Shown in pieces: positions 9,660 to 18,497 of a stretch of 64,000 nt of DNA. The stretch's first letter is position 1. Each line of letters opens with the position of its first letter. Under the pieces are notes generated by a model. That model worked only from the letters and a program-made list of their open reading frames with translations, did not search any database and was not told the DNA's origin. The DNA is from Chondrus crispus. Taxonomy: Eukaryota > Rhodophyta > Florideophyceae > Gigartinales > Gigartinaceae. The DNA lies in assembly GCF_000350225.1 (NCBI RefSeq), contig NW_005179322.1, positions 1-64,000 on the forward strand. Direction: 5' to 3'. Both the position numbers and the translations under genes were made by a program.

Positions 9660-12125
9660 TTAATCGCGACGCTGGCGCTTCGCGGAGGGTTCAGACCCCG
9701 TAAGCGTCGCAGTCGCAGGGTCGGTCTCGACCGCACCATACGGCCTCTTGTTGGCCACCTGCGCACTCAATACGGCAAGGTGGTCCTGAGCGGCGCGGAT
9801 ACGCGTCATTGTCTCACCCCGCATAAGGTCGTCGCCGGTGTCGCGCTGGCGGATGGCAAACTGGAGGCCCGCCACCCGCGCCTTGAGCTGGGTCACCTCG
9901 ACCAGCCAAGCGCGCGCGGACATCAAACCCGCTGCGAGAGTGGGCGGCACGGGCACCCCCGCGTATCCGCACTCCACCTGCAGCGCGCGTAGGGCAGCCT
10001 GCGCGTCCGGGGCAATGGCGGGTACCTCCTCGGTTTGCGCATCCGCAGGGGCCCCACCAGAAGCCACCGAGGGATTCTGAGTCCCCGTCCCGCTCCTGTC
10101 GCGGACGAGGGGAGCGCCGGAGCCCGGTACCGATATGGGGGCTACCCCGGTCGGGTTTACCGCCGCCGGCTCTACCACAGGCGCCACGTGAAGCGGCACC
10201 ATTTGTGTCGGCTCGGCAGCGGGTTCCCCTTCAACCCTGCGCGGGGATACCGCGGGCGTGGGTACGTCTACCGCGGGCGGTGTCGAGGGACCGACCGGAG
10301 GATTCTCTGTGGTCCCGGCTTCGGGGTCAATCGCGACGACCTCGCCCTGCGGTGGCGACACCGGGATTGCTGTCACCGGCAGGGAGTCGGTTGACGCCTC
10401 GACGGGGCGTCCGGCGGAGGAAACCGCCGCGCCCCACCCGTCGCCCGAGGCGACGACCGCCCCGTACGACGGTGTACCGGTGTCCGGTAACGGTTTATAC
10501 CACTGGTCGGCTTCTGTAGACACACCGTCCCAGTGCGGCATCGGCAGGGAACATCCGCCGGCCCAACTGTACCAGACGAAGTCGCCGCGTTCGGAGAGGG
10601 ACCAGTCCAACCGTTCGGAGAAATCGAGCAGAGCCTCGGCCCCAACCGGGTCGAAGGTAGTGCCCTCGAGGATGGCCGCCACCCCGACCGACCGGATGAG
10701 CTGCAAGAGCCCCGGGGACAGTCGGAAGAGTGAGCCCCGTTCTCCGGGCTCGTTTGAGCTCCGGCTCGCCAAGCGGGGATCCGGGCATTTGGTGAAGAAC
10801 GGGAGGCCGTCCCGCGCGGCGTGCAGAAAGCACAGTAGCGCCAACACCGCCCACTCGGACAATAAGATCGCGTCGATCAACAGTTGCATCTGAGGTGTCG
10901 AGCCTCTCCCGAGCGAACCGGGAGGCATCCAGCGCGCGGCAACGTACGCCAGCGCGCTGGGGGTTGGAACGCAGAGGTACTGCGGGGCCTCGAGAGTGTG
11001 CCAGTCCATCGGTAAAGCGGGGTACAGTCGCCCCCGGGACGCCGGGGGCACCGAGAAAAACTCCGTCAGGTGCCACATGTGGAAGTAGTCGTCTCCACGG
11101 CGCCACCGCAGGCGACTCTCCTTGGCGGAGTTCTCCCCCCACCGAACACGGTCGGCGATGCTATACCATCGGTCGAAGGGCCGGGGGAAGGCCACTAGCT
11201 GCACACGAGGCGCGGGGTCCACTTCCCCGGCGAATCTCCCGAGGAGGTTCAGCAGCCGCGAATGGTACTCATCCTCACCCGCACAGCGGACATAGAGGAG
11301 GTCCGAGCCGGATACAGTCACCGACCGGTGGGGGGCGTGGAGACAGCGCGTCCTCCAAGCTGCCGAGCGGTTCTCTTGTCGGATACGACCGCGAGGGGAG
11401 GGCGTACGAATGCCCCGCCGCCTCGGTATCGCCTCGAATCTTGCCGCGTCCGGATAATCCGCATTGACGTAGGCTTCGACGGAGATTGGCGGTTGACCCC
11501 GTGAGGGGTTCCGCCCACCTCGAGCCGTGCGATGGTCCATGTCGGCCCCGGGGAGCAGGCCTCGGACCGCACGAACACCGTTCCGGAGCCATCCGGAGGG
11601 CAGAGTGGCCGCCGCCGGGTACGTCCCTGCATAGGGGTCGGGGCGTGTCGGATGTGGATCTTCATTGACTACCGAGGGTCCCCCGGCTCCGACCCGGTCG
11701 GGCAACTGCGTCACCGCGGTTGCACCGCCAACGCGGGGAACCGGGATGGATCTCAGCGGGACTGGTAGCGGCCCGCGTTCCGCAGGCGTGAAAGTGGCAG
11801 TTGGGGCGGGCGTCGCTAAGGGGGAGCCCTCAGAGGAGGGCTGCCCCCGGTCCGTTCGGTGGTTCTCCATCCGTGGGGAAGGGAGTAAATCGGGAGATGA
11901 GGTGTGAGGGAGAGTATGGCTGGTGGTAGTCGTGGGGAGAAGCGTTGGGTGAGTTGTGGGAAATGATGAAAGCGTGAGGGGATCCGCCACCGCATGGGAA
12001 GAATCACCGCGGTTAAATACCAAAAACTCCACAGGCTCCCCTGTGGAGGTGGCTGCCACGCGACCGCGCGCCCGCGGTCGGCGCGGGTTTTTCCGTACGG
12101 TGAGAACTCTCTGCAAGCCGGTCAT
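9660..12125 (-). CDS. Large antisense ORF of the left Gypsy element, function unknown
   Basis: The frame is open from within the 3' LTR (12332), but the Met at 12125 is the first one outside the LTR and gives about 821 residues; the Met in MENHRTDRG is a further option. The N-terminal third is rich in Pro, Ser, Thr and Arg. The centre (about residues 260-550 from this start) looks globular, with Trp- and Leu-rich blocks such as RWRRGDDYFHMWHLTEFF. A low-complexity Pro/Val/Ala stretch follows. The C-terminus has a short coiled-coil-like segment (VTQLKARVAGLQFAIRQRD) and ends in a basic patch, KRQRRD. I recognise no family. It lies antisense between pol and 3' LTR, like the ORF at 62726-63700. 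Antisense extra ORFs are known in some plant Gypsy elements; a shared role is inference. Confidence 0.6.
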   Translation of the reverse strand: MTGLQRVLTVRKNPRRPRARGRVAATSTGEPVEFLVFNRGDSSHAVADPLTLSSFPTTHPTLLPTTTTSHTLPHTSSPDLLPSPRMENHRTDRGQPSSEGSPLATPAPTATFTPAERGPLPVPLRSIPVPRVGGATAVTQLPDRVGAGGPSVVNEDPHPTRPDPYAGTYPAAATLPSGWLRNGVRAVRGLLPGADMDHRTARGGRNPSRGQPPISVEAYVNADYPDAARFEAIPRRRGIRTPSPRGRIRQENRSAAWRTRCLHAPHRSVTVSGSDLLYVRCAGEDEYHSRLLNLLGRFAGEVDPAPRVQLVAFPRPFDRWYSIADRVRWGENSAKESRLRWRRGDDYFHMWHLTEFFSVPPASRGRLYPALPMDWHTLEAPQYLCVPTPSALAYVAARWMPPGSLGRGSTPQMQLLIDAILLSEWAVLALLCFLHAARDGLPFFTKCPDPRLASRSSNEPGERGSLFRLSPGLLQLIRSVGVAAILEGTTFDPVGAEALLDFSERLDWSLSERGDFVWYSWAGGCSLPMPHWDGVSTEADQWYKPLPDTGTPSYGAVVASGDGWGAAVSSAGRPVEASTDSLPVTAIPVSPPQGEVVAIDPEAGTTENPPVGPSTPPAVDVPTPAVSPRRVEGEPAAEPTQMVPLHVAPVVEPAAVNPTGVAPISVPGSGAPLVRDRSGTGTQNPSVASGGAPADAQTEEVPAIAPDAQAALRALQVECGYAGVPVPPTLAAGLMSARAWLVEVTQLKARVAGLQFAIRQRDTGDDLMRGETMTRIRAAQDHLAVLSAQVANKRPYGAVETDPATATLTGSEPSAKRQRRD

Positions 12126-12175
12126 GGTACAACTCGGCCGCGACGAGGACGTGTCGCGAAATAAGGAAGGGGGTC

Positions 12176-12765
12176 TGTAGTACAATTGCGTACCACGACC
12201 ATCCCGGGGAGATGTGAACCGGACGGAAGAGCGGGTACTACTGTAGCGACCGGGCTTGCACGCGCCCGTAGCGGAGTACAGTAGTACCCCGCGGGTCACA
12301 CGTGCTACAACCGCTGGCGTGGCCACGGGCACACGTGTGTAATCCGTACGGTTATAAGTAGTAATTAGTAGTTAATGGCACGAATTTATTAATTGTGTAC
12401 AGTAGCTGGTATACAGTAAGTAACAGCTACTGTAGCGGGACAGGTGTCCTGGCGTCCCACTTAGGGGTTAAGACCGGGGGCACCTGCCCCGTCCCAGTAA
12501 AGAGGAGGCAGACTCGCCTCCCTTCCCTTTACGGCTAAGTGCAAACACCGTCCCGGTTTTCCTTTAGCTCGGGCTTCTAACCCGTGACCGGCCGTCCGGG
12601 TATAACACCACCGACCGGCTGCGCGTCACCGGCCACGTGAGCCTTCCCTCTTTTCGAGTCCATCCGTACGGTTTTTATCCGCGCGTGGGTAACCCAGCGT
12701 CGCGTGCTCCCTCACCTCTAACCCCCCTCGTTCCGAGTGGTCGGGACGAAGGTAGTTATACCACA
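12176..12765 (+). repeat. 3' LTR of the left Gypsy element
   Basis: The purine tract AAGGAAGGGGG and a TC precede TGTAGTACAATTG at 12176. The LTR ends GTAGTTATACCACA at 12765, which fits the TGTRG...TAYACYACA ends of the other Gypsy LTRs here. It holds a strong hairpin with 12-bp arms (GGTACTACTGTA / TACAGTAGTACC) at about 12233-12287 and a second with 9-bp arms (CAGTAGCTG / CAGCTACTG) near 12402-12434. Confidence 0.8.
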
Positions 12766-14069
12766 CTTGGCTTTCATACCCCTGCCAGTTAGTGATATCA
12801 CTTGCATTGATTACTTCTGGTACGATGTCTTTGCGCGTTGGGCACCAGATGCCGCACGCTTTGAACCCAGACACAATGTTGTTGTACGTAACAGATCGCT
12901 TGTACGCCTCGTGGAGCATCTCGCACAGCGAATAAATGTCATTACGGCATTCATTGGTGGCACAAATAGCTCGACGGTTCAATGTGCTGCGAAAAAACGT
13001 CGTGAACGCAGAAAAAACTACTGAGTAGTCGAGTACGTGCGTCCTGTGGCTGGTGTGTGCAGGCAGTCCGACGACGACAATATTGTTTTCTTTCAAAACC
13101 TTGAGCGCTCTCAATGAAACGTGTGCTCCATAACCATCAAACGTGAGCACAATGTTTTTATGCTTTTGTCGTAAATGTGTTGTTTCCGTTACAAACTTCT
13201 GCGCCCAGTCGTAGAAAATTGCTCCGTCAACTCCGGCTGGATCTCGGTAGCTTGTGTAGGCGTTTGATGGAAGGTAGCAAGACGGTGTTTCTTTTTTTCC
13301 ATCCGCGCGGATCCGGTATTTCGACCGTTTTCCTGGAAGAACGGCAACTGGGCACCACACCCGCCCATCTGCAGATACAACCGGCGTTATGGTCACATTA
13401 GCAGCGTTTTTTTTACCATTTCAATTCTTTGGCATTGCTGAGAGCTGTGCGCTCGAACACCGCTTTTGTTCGGCTACGATGCACAGTTCTCACAGAAAAC
13501 CCACTTTCATCAAGATTGAATATTTGTTGAGCACTCGTTATTTTATAATCTCTGTACACTTGGTGAAGCCGCGCGAAGTGTTCTGCCATTGTGACAGGGG
13601 ACATGGCATGAGCTCGCGGTTTTTCGAGGTTGGCTCTGTGTTTGAGGGAAAGTTCTTTGTGTCGATTCAAAAAGTTGCGCACAAAACTATCTCCAGGTCT
13701 GTTATCCTTAAACGGTATAGCATTCTGACGAGACAGTGGCAGACTGTTTACAAACATTTGAACCAAGTCTTTGAGACATTCTCTTGACAAAGGCGTGCCA
13801 TTTCGTGAAAACTCGAGTGCGGCTTTCTTGATAGTTTGCTCCTCCTCAGTAAACAGTACTGGTTTTCGTCCGCGTCTCTCGTCATTAAAAGTGACGCTGC
13901 GCTTCATAGCGCGTTGAAACGTCGTGTTATGTATGCCATATGTCTTGGCGATTTGACGCCAAGACATTTTGGAAGAGCGAGCGGCAAGGCATGCATTGTG
14001 AAGCTGCCTAGTACGGTGCTTTTGGATGGGAGGCGCTGGAGCGTTGACTCGCCATGGTCCTGGTCTCAT
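12766..14069 (-). pseudogene. pogo/Tigger-like (Tc1/mariner superfamily) transposase, interrupted
   Basis: The N-terminal part (14069-13413) has a psq-type helix-turn-helix around WRQIAKTYGIHNTTFQRA, a second DNA-binding stretch, and the first catalytic Asp in FNLDESGFS. The second part (13396-12766) carries the second Asp in LTFDGYGAH and the third in THVLDYSVF, followed by SGFKACGIWC. The two parts are one gene whose frame slips at a run of eight A (plus-strand T run near 13407-13414). The frame then runs into the Gypsy LTR at 12765, so the C-terminus is cut off. This is a cut-and-paste transposase from a plain DNA transposon. Its remaining half, if present, lies left of the window beyond the Gypsy element. 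Terminal inverted repeats were not identified. Confidence 0.85.
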
Positions 14070-14606
14070 CGCACTGGCCAGTAACCGAAATGGAAAAGGA
14101 GGCTTAATGGTCTTGAGATGTGGAGTTCGGCTTTGTTGTGGAACAATCGTTCACAGTCAGGCGTGATGGCTCCGTTTCCCACTGGACTTTGCGCCAAAAA
14201 TTCGAATTCTGGTGGCAGAACGGCGCCAATCCCAATGGATTCTGCGCTGCGGCCTAATCTTTGATGTCTAAAGGTCCACTATGATAAAAGCTCCATAAAT
14301 TTTATGAAAAATCCGACCCAAATTACCACACTGACCCACATTTGGGCACTAGGTGATATGCACGTATGCAGTATGCAGTCTATTGGCCATTCAAGGTAAA
14401 AAGCCCAACTTTTTTCACGGTAAATGATATTTGCATGCAACTTTCGAGGGTATGCGGACAGCGAGGTCTACATAAAGCGGGGTTTCACTGTACCCCCCCT
14501 TTACAGTGTTTGGATGTTGGCGCCACCGAGTCTCTCTCTCTGTTGCGGCCGTCATCACCTGGGGAATCTTTTATCGAAGTCCATACGTTGCGGCCACACG
14601 CATCTC
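14070..14606. other. Flank of the pogo-like element, no gene seen
   Basis: The first part is probably the 5' non-coding end of the pogo-like transposon and the rest the promoter side of the gene at 14607. The open frames that cross 14366-14600 do not look coding. Confidence 0.4.
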
Positions 14607-14915
14607 ATGAGTTCGAATGTGGCATCTTCACCTTCGACCCATGTCCTGGAGGAAGCACTAAGGGAAGCAAAGCGAGCGGCCGCGGATTGTATCTTGAAAT
14701 CCTCCTGGATGGTAACTGTTCCATCCGTCATTGTCTCAGTGCCAGTGAGCGTTTATTTACGTAGTTATGCTCCTCTTGTCTTCTCTGCCTGTTCCGCATC
14801 CGGAATTGACTATTTCAGAGGCCTTCAGAAATGCAAGGGACTGACTGAGGAGGTGAAGAGGATCCAGCGGGAGCTGGCGATTTTGAAGTTAGGGGTATCT
14901 CCCGGTGAGATGTGA
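14607..14915 (+). CDS. Small hypothetical protein, probably two membrane segments
   Basis: The likely start is the Met of MSSNVASSPST, giving 102 residues; the frame extends upstream to 14424 but that part looks non-coding. The N-terminal 25 residues are Ser- and Ala-rich, with a possible amphipathic helix (LEEALREAKRAAADC). Two hydrophobic stretches follow (MVTVPSVIVSVPVSVYL and YAPLVFSACSASGI). A charged C-terminal helix (LTEEVKRIQRELAIL) ends the protein. Size and layout recall small organelle-membrane proteins, but I do not recognise a family. It converges with the glycosyltransferase gene at 15443. Confidence that it is a gene is moderate. Confidence 0.45.
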   Translation: MSSNVASSPSTHVLEEALREAKRAAADCILKSSWMVTVPSVIVSVPVSVYLRSYAPLVFSACSASGIDYFRGLQKCKGLTEEVKRIQRELAILKLGVSPGEM

Positions 14916-15442
14916 ATTGCGGATTCCGCGACTCTTTGGATTATGGACAGCGCAGCAATTCCATCTCGAACCACTTCTTGTTATCACCGCCAAGATATGT
15001 TTTCGTTGTCTGACGGGGTATGAGGATGAGGTTCGATTTCTTTTGGAGTCCAATCTACTAGCAACGCCTTCATATTGGTTCGAAAGAGCTTGTTCTGCCC
15101 ATCCACAATTACTCTCACACTTCACTAAATGTGAAGCAGAATCTGTGTTTTGTTTGTGGCTCGTCATGAACTGGGAAGCAGGATCAGGCCTGACTTTTCT
15201 GGAGGTGGCTTTCATTTGTCCATTTTGAGTGCTAGAACATTCCGAGGCATTCTCTTTTGCTGGATATTAGCATTAGGGAGCGAAGCAATAGCATCATAGG
15301 GTGATGAGTCGATCGTAGAGTCAGATCTTTCTTATTCATCATTTACGGACACAGACTAAGATGATCGAACTTGATAGCTCTTTAGATCATTACTTCGTGC
15401 GCGTGCGCAAATCAAGATTGTCGAAATTGATAAGTCTGTTAA
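14916..15442. other. Intergenic, no gene seen
   Basis: Space between two convergent genes. One open frame of about 107 codons (14905-15228) crosses it without recognisable features. Confidence 0.5.
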
Positions 15443-18052
15443 TCATGAAATCCCTTGATGGTGGGAAACTGCTGGTTGATCGTCGCACCATCGAACAGCT
15501 TCTCGAAGAATTCGTTCCATCTCTTCAAGATCGTTGGCAGTTACTTGCAGGGTAGAATCCCTGAAATGAACTTTGCATTCGTGACTCAATTTTATACATT
15601 GCTCCACTGTTCGAAATTGCTTCGGGCCGTTGAAGGGAAGACCTGTTTGCATCTGATACTTAAAATACTTCAAACCAGAGTTTCCCCCATTGATGTACAT
15701 GTCATGTTCGAAACCAAAAGGAAATAACTCGAATAAGACAGATAACGGCGGCATAAACATTGTGTTCACAAGATTAGCCCCGTGAATGCCAATGGCGATA
15801 GATGCGGCGGTCATTGTCTCGTATTGTTCCTTGAATGGCATATTATCAAATGACACAATTTTAAATCGATATCCCTTCTCCAAGGAAACATTCTGGAACA
15901 AATGGACGACCTTAGATTTTGAACTTTCATCTAAAACTCGCCGTGAACCGTTTCTGTCCAGAAAGACCACTTCCTTCTGGGTCTGAGGAAGATATGGACT
16001 ACTGTGGTACAGAGCACGAACTTTTTCTCGGAACCGGAGACTATCACGAGGAATGTGAGGAGCACCTGTCATGGAGGTCTGCAGGGAAGGTTGTTTCGAA
16101 GGATACTCCCTATCATCTGCGAAAAAGCGACCCTTCAGGAAACCTGGCACGACGGCGCGTCGAAAGCAAACAAATTTCTTTTCTTGTTCAGCACTGCCCG
16201 TCATGGAGAAGTTGTGCAGGAGTTGCACGCGTGGCAGGCCGGAAAAAGAGACCTTGCTTTCTCGATAGATGAAATTTCCTAAAGTTCCAATAAAGAACTT
16301 TGCCGGAGCAACCAGAGCGGAAAACACGCTCTTATGCCAGTACTCATAGTTGTGCGGATATAGAAATCGCTTCATGATATCCCAAGTAGGAAGGATCAGG
16401 ATATTCTCCACGATACTTGGAGGGGCCGCATATGCTGCTATGTTGTCAACGATATGCTGCAACATCAGTATCCGACCCGCGAAATGTGCAATGTTACCGC
16501 AGTTTTTCTCCATGACCTGAAGAATTGTCAAGCCTCCGACCCAGCGAATTTGCGAGCGATTGTCGTCAAGCCATTGTTTCGTCTCATCGTCGGATTTCAT
16601 GTTGAGCAAAATCTCTTTTGGAAGAGATTTCCTGAGCACACTGCAGTACTGGATCATCCAGCCCGCCGTGCGATTGTACCCACCACATACTCGTTTTCCT
16701 GAGAACCTGATCGCCTGACCAGTATCTGCCTCGATGCAGAGTGGTTTGTACACAGCAACATGGTGGAACTTGTCCCCAGATGCAAACACTTGCTGAGATG
16801 TCTCAGCGTCGATGACTGCATTGTAGTTCCAGTTGAGCACTGGAACATGTCCTTTAGGCACATCATCTGCTCCTAACTCCTTAAAATCCAAGTTGTAGCC
16901 TTGATGATGAGAGGCTTTTGATTTTTGTGAGTTACTCGTGATACCAATTGAGAGGTCTCCTCCGGAAGATGGTGAAGCAGAAGGTTCTCCCATAGGGCTC
17001 TGTTCGTTGGTACTTTTCTTTTCTTTTAACGGTGTTTCGCTACTCCCTTGCGTTACCTGCGACCCAGTGGCAAACTTCCCACTTGTCTTGTTGTTTTCTG
17101 CATGCTTCACATTATGGTTCACGATCGTTTCTGTCTTCACTTTGTGCCTGGGAACGACACTATTGATACTCTCAGGATTTTGTATTTTCCTTTCTGAGCT
17201 TCCGTTCACCGTTTCCGGGTCGTTTTTTTTTGCAGCCCCAGGTGGTACGCTCGAATTCGTCGATGTTGACTGAGGGTTCAGACCTTTCTCAGAAATCGCA
17301 GATCCGTTAGGCTTCCATCTTTCCTTGTTGAGTTTGGGCCGTAAGGGCATGGTTTTGTTTGGGTTGAACCTCGCACTTTCAGGAGAAACGGCATGTGTTC
17401 CACGATTGGCTGTATCGTTCGCAATCACGAGTTCTGGGATTGCTGACTGATGGAGTGTCTGGTTGAAGATGTCAGGAAGCACCGCTTCAACGAGGTTATC
17501 ACTGAGGATGGAATTGCTGGTTTCACGGAGAAGCTTTTCGACATCAGTGTGAATAGCACGAATCTCGCTGTCGTAGTAGTGATGTTTGGCAAAGATAAAG
17601 TAGTATAGCGTGAAGAAACCGAGAAGAAGAGAACACATTCGATACATGGTGGGTAATTGCTGCCAAGCTCCGAGCCGTGAGCGAGCCTGTGTGGGGTTTG
17701 CGGATCGCCATCCTGCATGAAACGATCGAGAGGATTTCCTCCCTCGCTCAGATGTAGAATTCAGCTGTAGGGCGCGCGGTGAGTGGGAGTCATGGAGGTC
17801 AGATAATGAGATCAAATGATGTGCTCGCCTCGATGTGCCGGCGGCTTTTTGTGGGGTGTGCACACGGCTATCATCGTGGTTTACCTCTGTTTCTGATGAA
17901 ACTAGGTCTCTAGTATTCGAGCAAGGTCTGCTTTGTCTTAAAAGATTTGCATGGGCACTGCCAGTGATTGCTTCCAAGGCAGCATTCACCGGGGGGCGGA
18001 TTCGTCTTGCTGCTCCTGTCTTTTTTCGTCGCATTTTGGAGCTTAGCTTCAA
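15443..18052 (-). CDS. GT61-type glycosyltransferase, Golgi type II membrane protein
   Basis: An 869-residue single-exon gene. A basic N-terminal tail of about 135 residues precedes one membrane anchor (about 136-155, MCSLLLGFFTLYYFIF). A long Ser/Thr/Lys/Asn-rich stem runs to about residue 390. The catalytic region follows and carries GT61/DUF563 hallmarks: LPRVQLLHNF, VVPGFLKGRFF, and the conserved C-terminal block IGIHGANLVNTMFMPPLSVL (from about residue 754), followed by FELFPFGF. GT61 enzymes transfer xylose, arabinose or GlcNAc to proteins or polysaccharides in the ER or Golgi. In a red alga a role in cell-wall or glycoprotein synthesis is plausible, but the substrate is unknown. The N-terminal tail before the anchor is long for the family; a start at an internal Met is possible. 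It is co-oriented with the gene at 18498, about 445 bp away. Confidence 0.85.
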   Translation of the reverse strand: MKLSSKMRRKKTGAARRIRPPVNAALEAITGSAHANLLRQSRPCSNTRDLVSSETEVNHDDSRVHTPQKAAGTSRRAHHLISLSDLHDSHSPRALQLNSTSERGRKSSRSFHAGWRSANPTQARSRLGAWQQLPTMYRMCSLLLGFFTLYYFIFAKHHYYDSEIRAIHTDVEKLLRETSNSILSDNLVEAVLPDIFNQTLHQSAIPELVIANDTANRGTHAVSPESARFNPNKTMPLRPKLNKERWKPNGSAISEKGLNPQSTSTNSSVPPGAAKKNDPETVNGSSERKIQNPESINSVVPRHKVKTETIVNHNVKHAENNKTSGKFATGSQVTQGSSETPLKEKKSTNEQSPMGEPSASPSSGGDLSIGITSNSQKSKASHHQGYNLDFKELGADDVPKGHVPVLNWNYNAVIDAETSQQVFASGDKFHHVAVYKPLCIEADTGQAIRFSGKRVCGGYNRTAGWMIQYCSVLRKSLPKEILLNMKSDDETKQWLDDNRSQIRWVGGLTILQVMEKNCGNIAHFAGRILMLQHIVDNIAAYAAPPSIVENILILPTWDIMKRFLYPHNYEYWHKSVFSALVAPAKFFIGTLGNFIYRESKVSFSGLPRVQLLHNFSMTGSAEQEKKFVCFRRAVVPGFLKGRFFADDREYPSKQPSLQTSMTGAPHIPRDSLRFREKVRALYHSSPYLPQTQKEVVFLDRNGSRRVLDESSKSKVVHLFQNVSLEKGYRFKIVSFDNMPFKEQYETMTAASIAIGIHGANLVNTMFMPPLSVLFELFPFGFEHDMYINGGNSGLKYFKYQMQTGLPFNGPKQFRTVEQCIKLSHECKVHFRDSTLQVTANDLEEMERILREAVRWCDDQPAVSHHQGIS

Positions 18053-18497
18053 ATAAGAGAAGCAGGTACGTGTGGTTCACTTTAGTGTATGGCTGGTGCG
18101 AAAGAGGTTGCCAGAACTTCAAATGGATCAATATGAAGCCATGAAATGCGTAGAGTTTCTGCTCTGAGCGGATAAAAGGAGTGCCTGTATGCCCTGCTAC
18201 TTGCCTCAGGCTTGCGATGAGACAAGAACCGGTACCATGATTTGACGCATGATGTCAGGCGGTGCGTATACTTCGGTTGCACCCCGGGCTTTGGGTATAA
18301 TGGGGTTGGTTTGCGCTGAGAAAATTCGAATTGCAAGTCACAGCTTTATAGAGACGAGAATAAATTCGAGCTGAGCACAGCTTACGTTCACACTTCCTGA
18401 GCCTAAATCGCTTCATACTTATTCGAAAACTCTAGAAGGTATATTTTGCGAATGCGGTGTTTTCCTTTGGGAACCCTTCTTTTCCGATCACAAGCGC
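18053..18497. other. Intergenic spacer between two minus-strand genes
   Basis: It holds the 3' end region of the gene at 18498-20795 and the presumed promoter of the glycosyltransferase. No distinct motif was supported. Confidence 0.5.

Larger units (their letters stand above)
1..12765 (+). mobile_element. Gypsy-type (chromodomain) LTR retrotransposon, 5' part outside the window
   Basis: The parts seen in order are the end of pol with integrase and chromodomain, a long 3' non-coding stretch with tandem repeats, a large antisense ORF, a polypurine tract and a 3' LTR ending at 12765. The 5' LTR, gag and most of pol lie left of the window. A Copia element (about 3.02-9.28 kb) is nested in the 3' non-coding part. 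The layout matches the element at 50538-64000, which supports treating these parts as one element. The 3' end is inserted in a pogo-like transposase gene; the flanking CTTGG at 12766-12770 would be one copy of the target duplication. Whether the element is whole cannot be judged from this part. Confidence 0.75.
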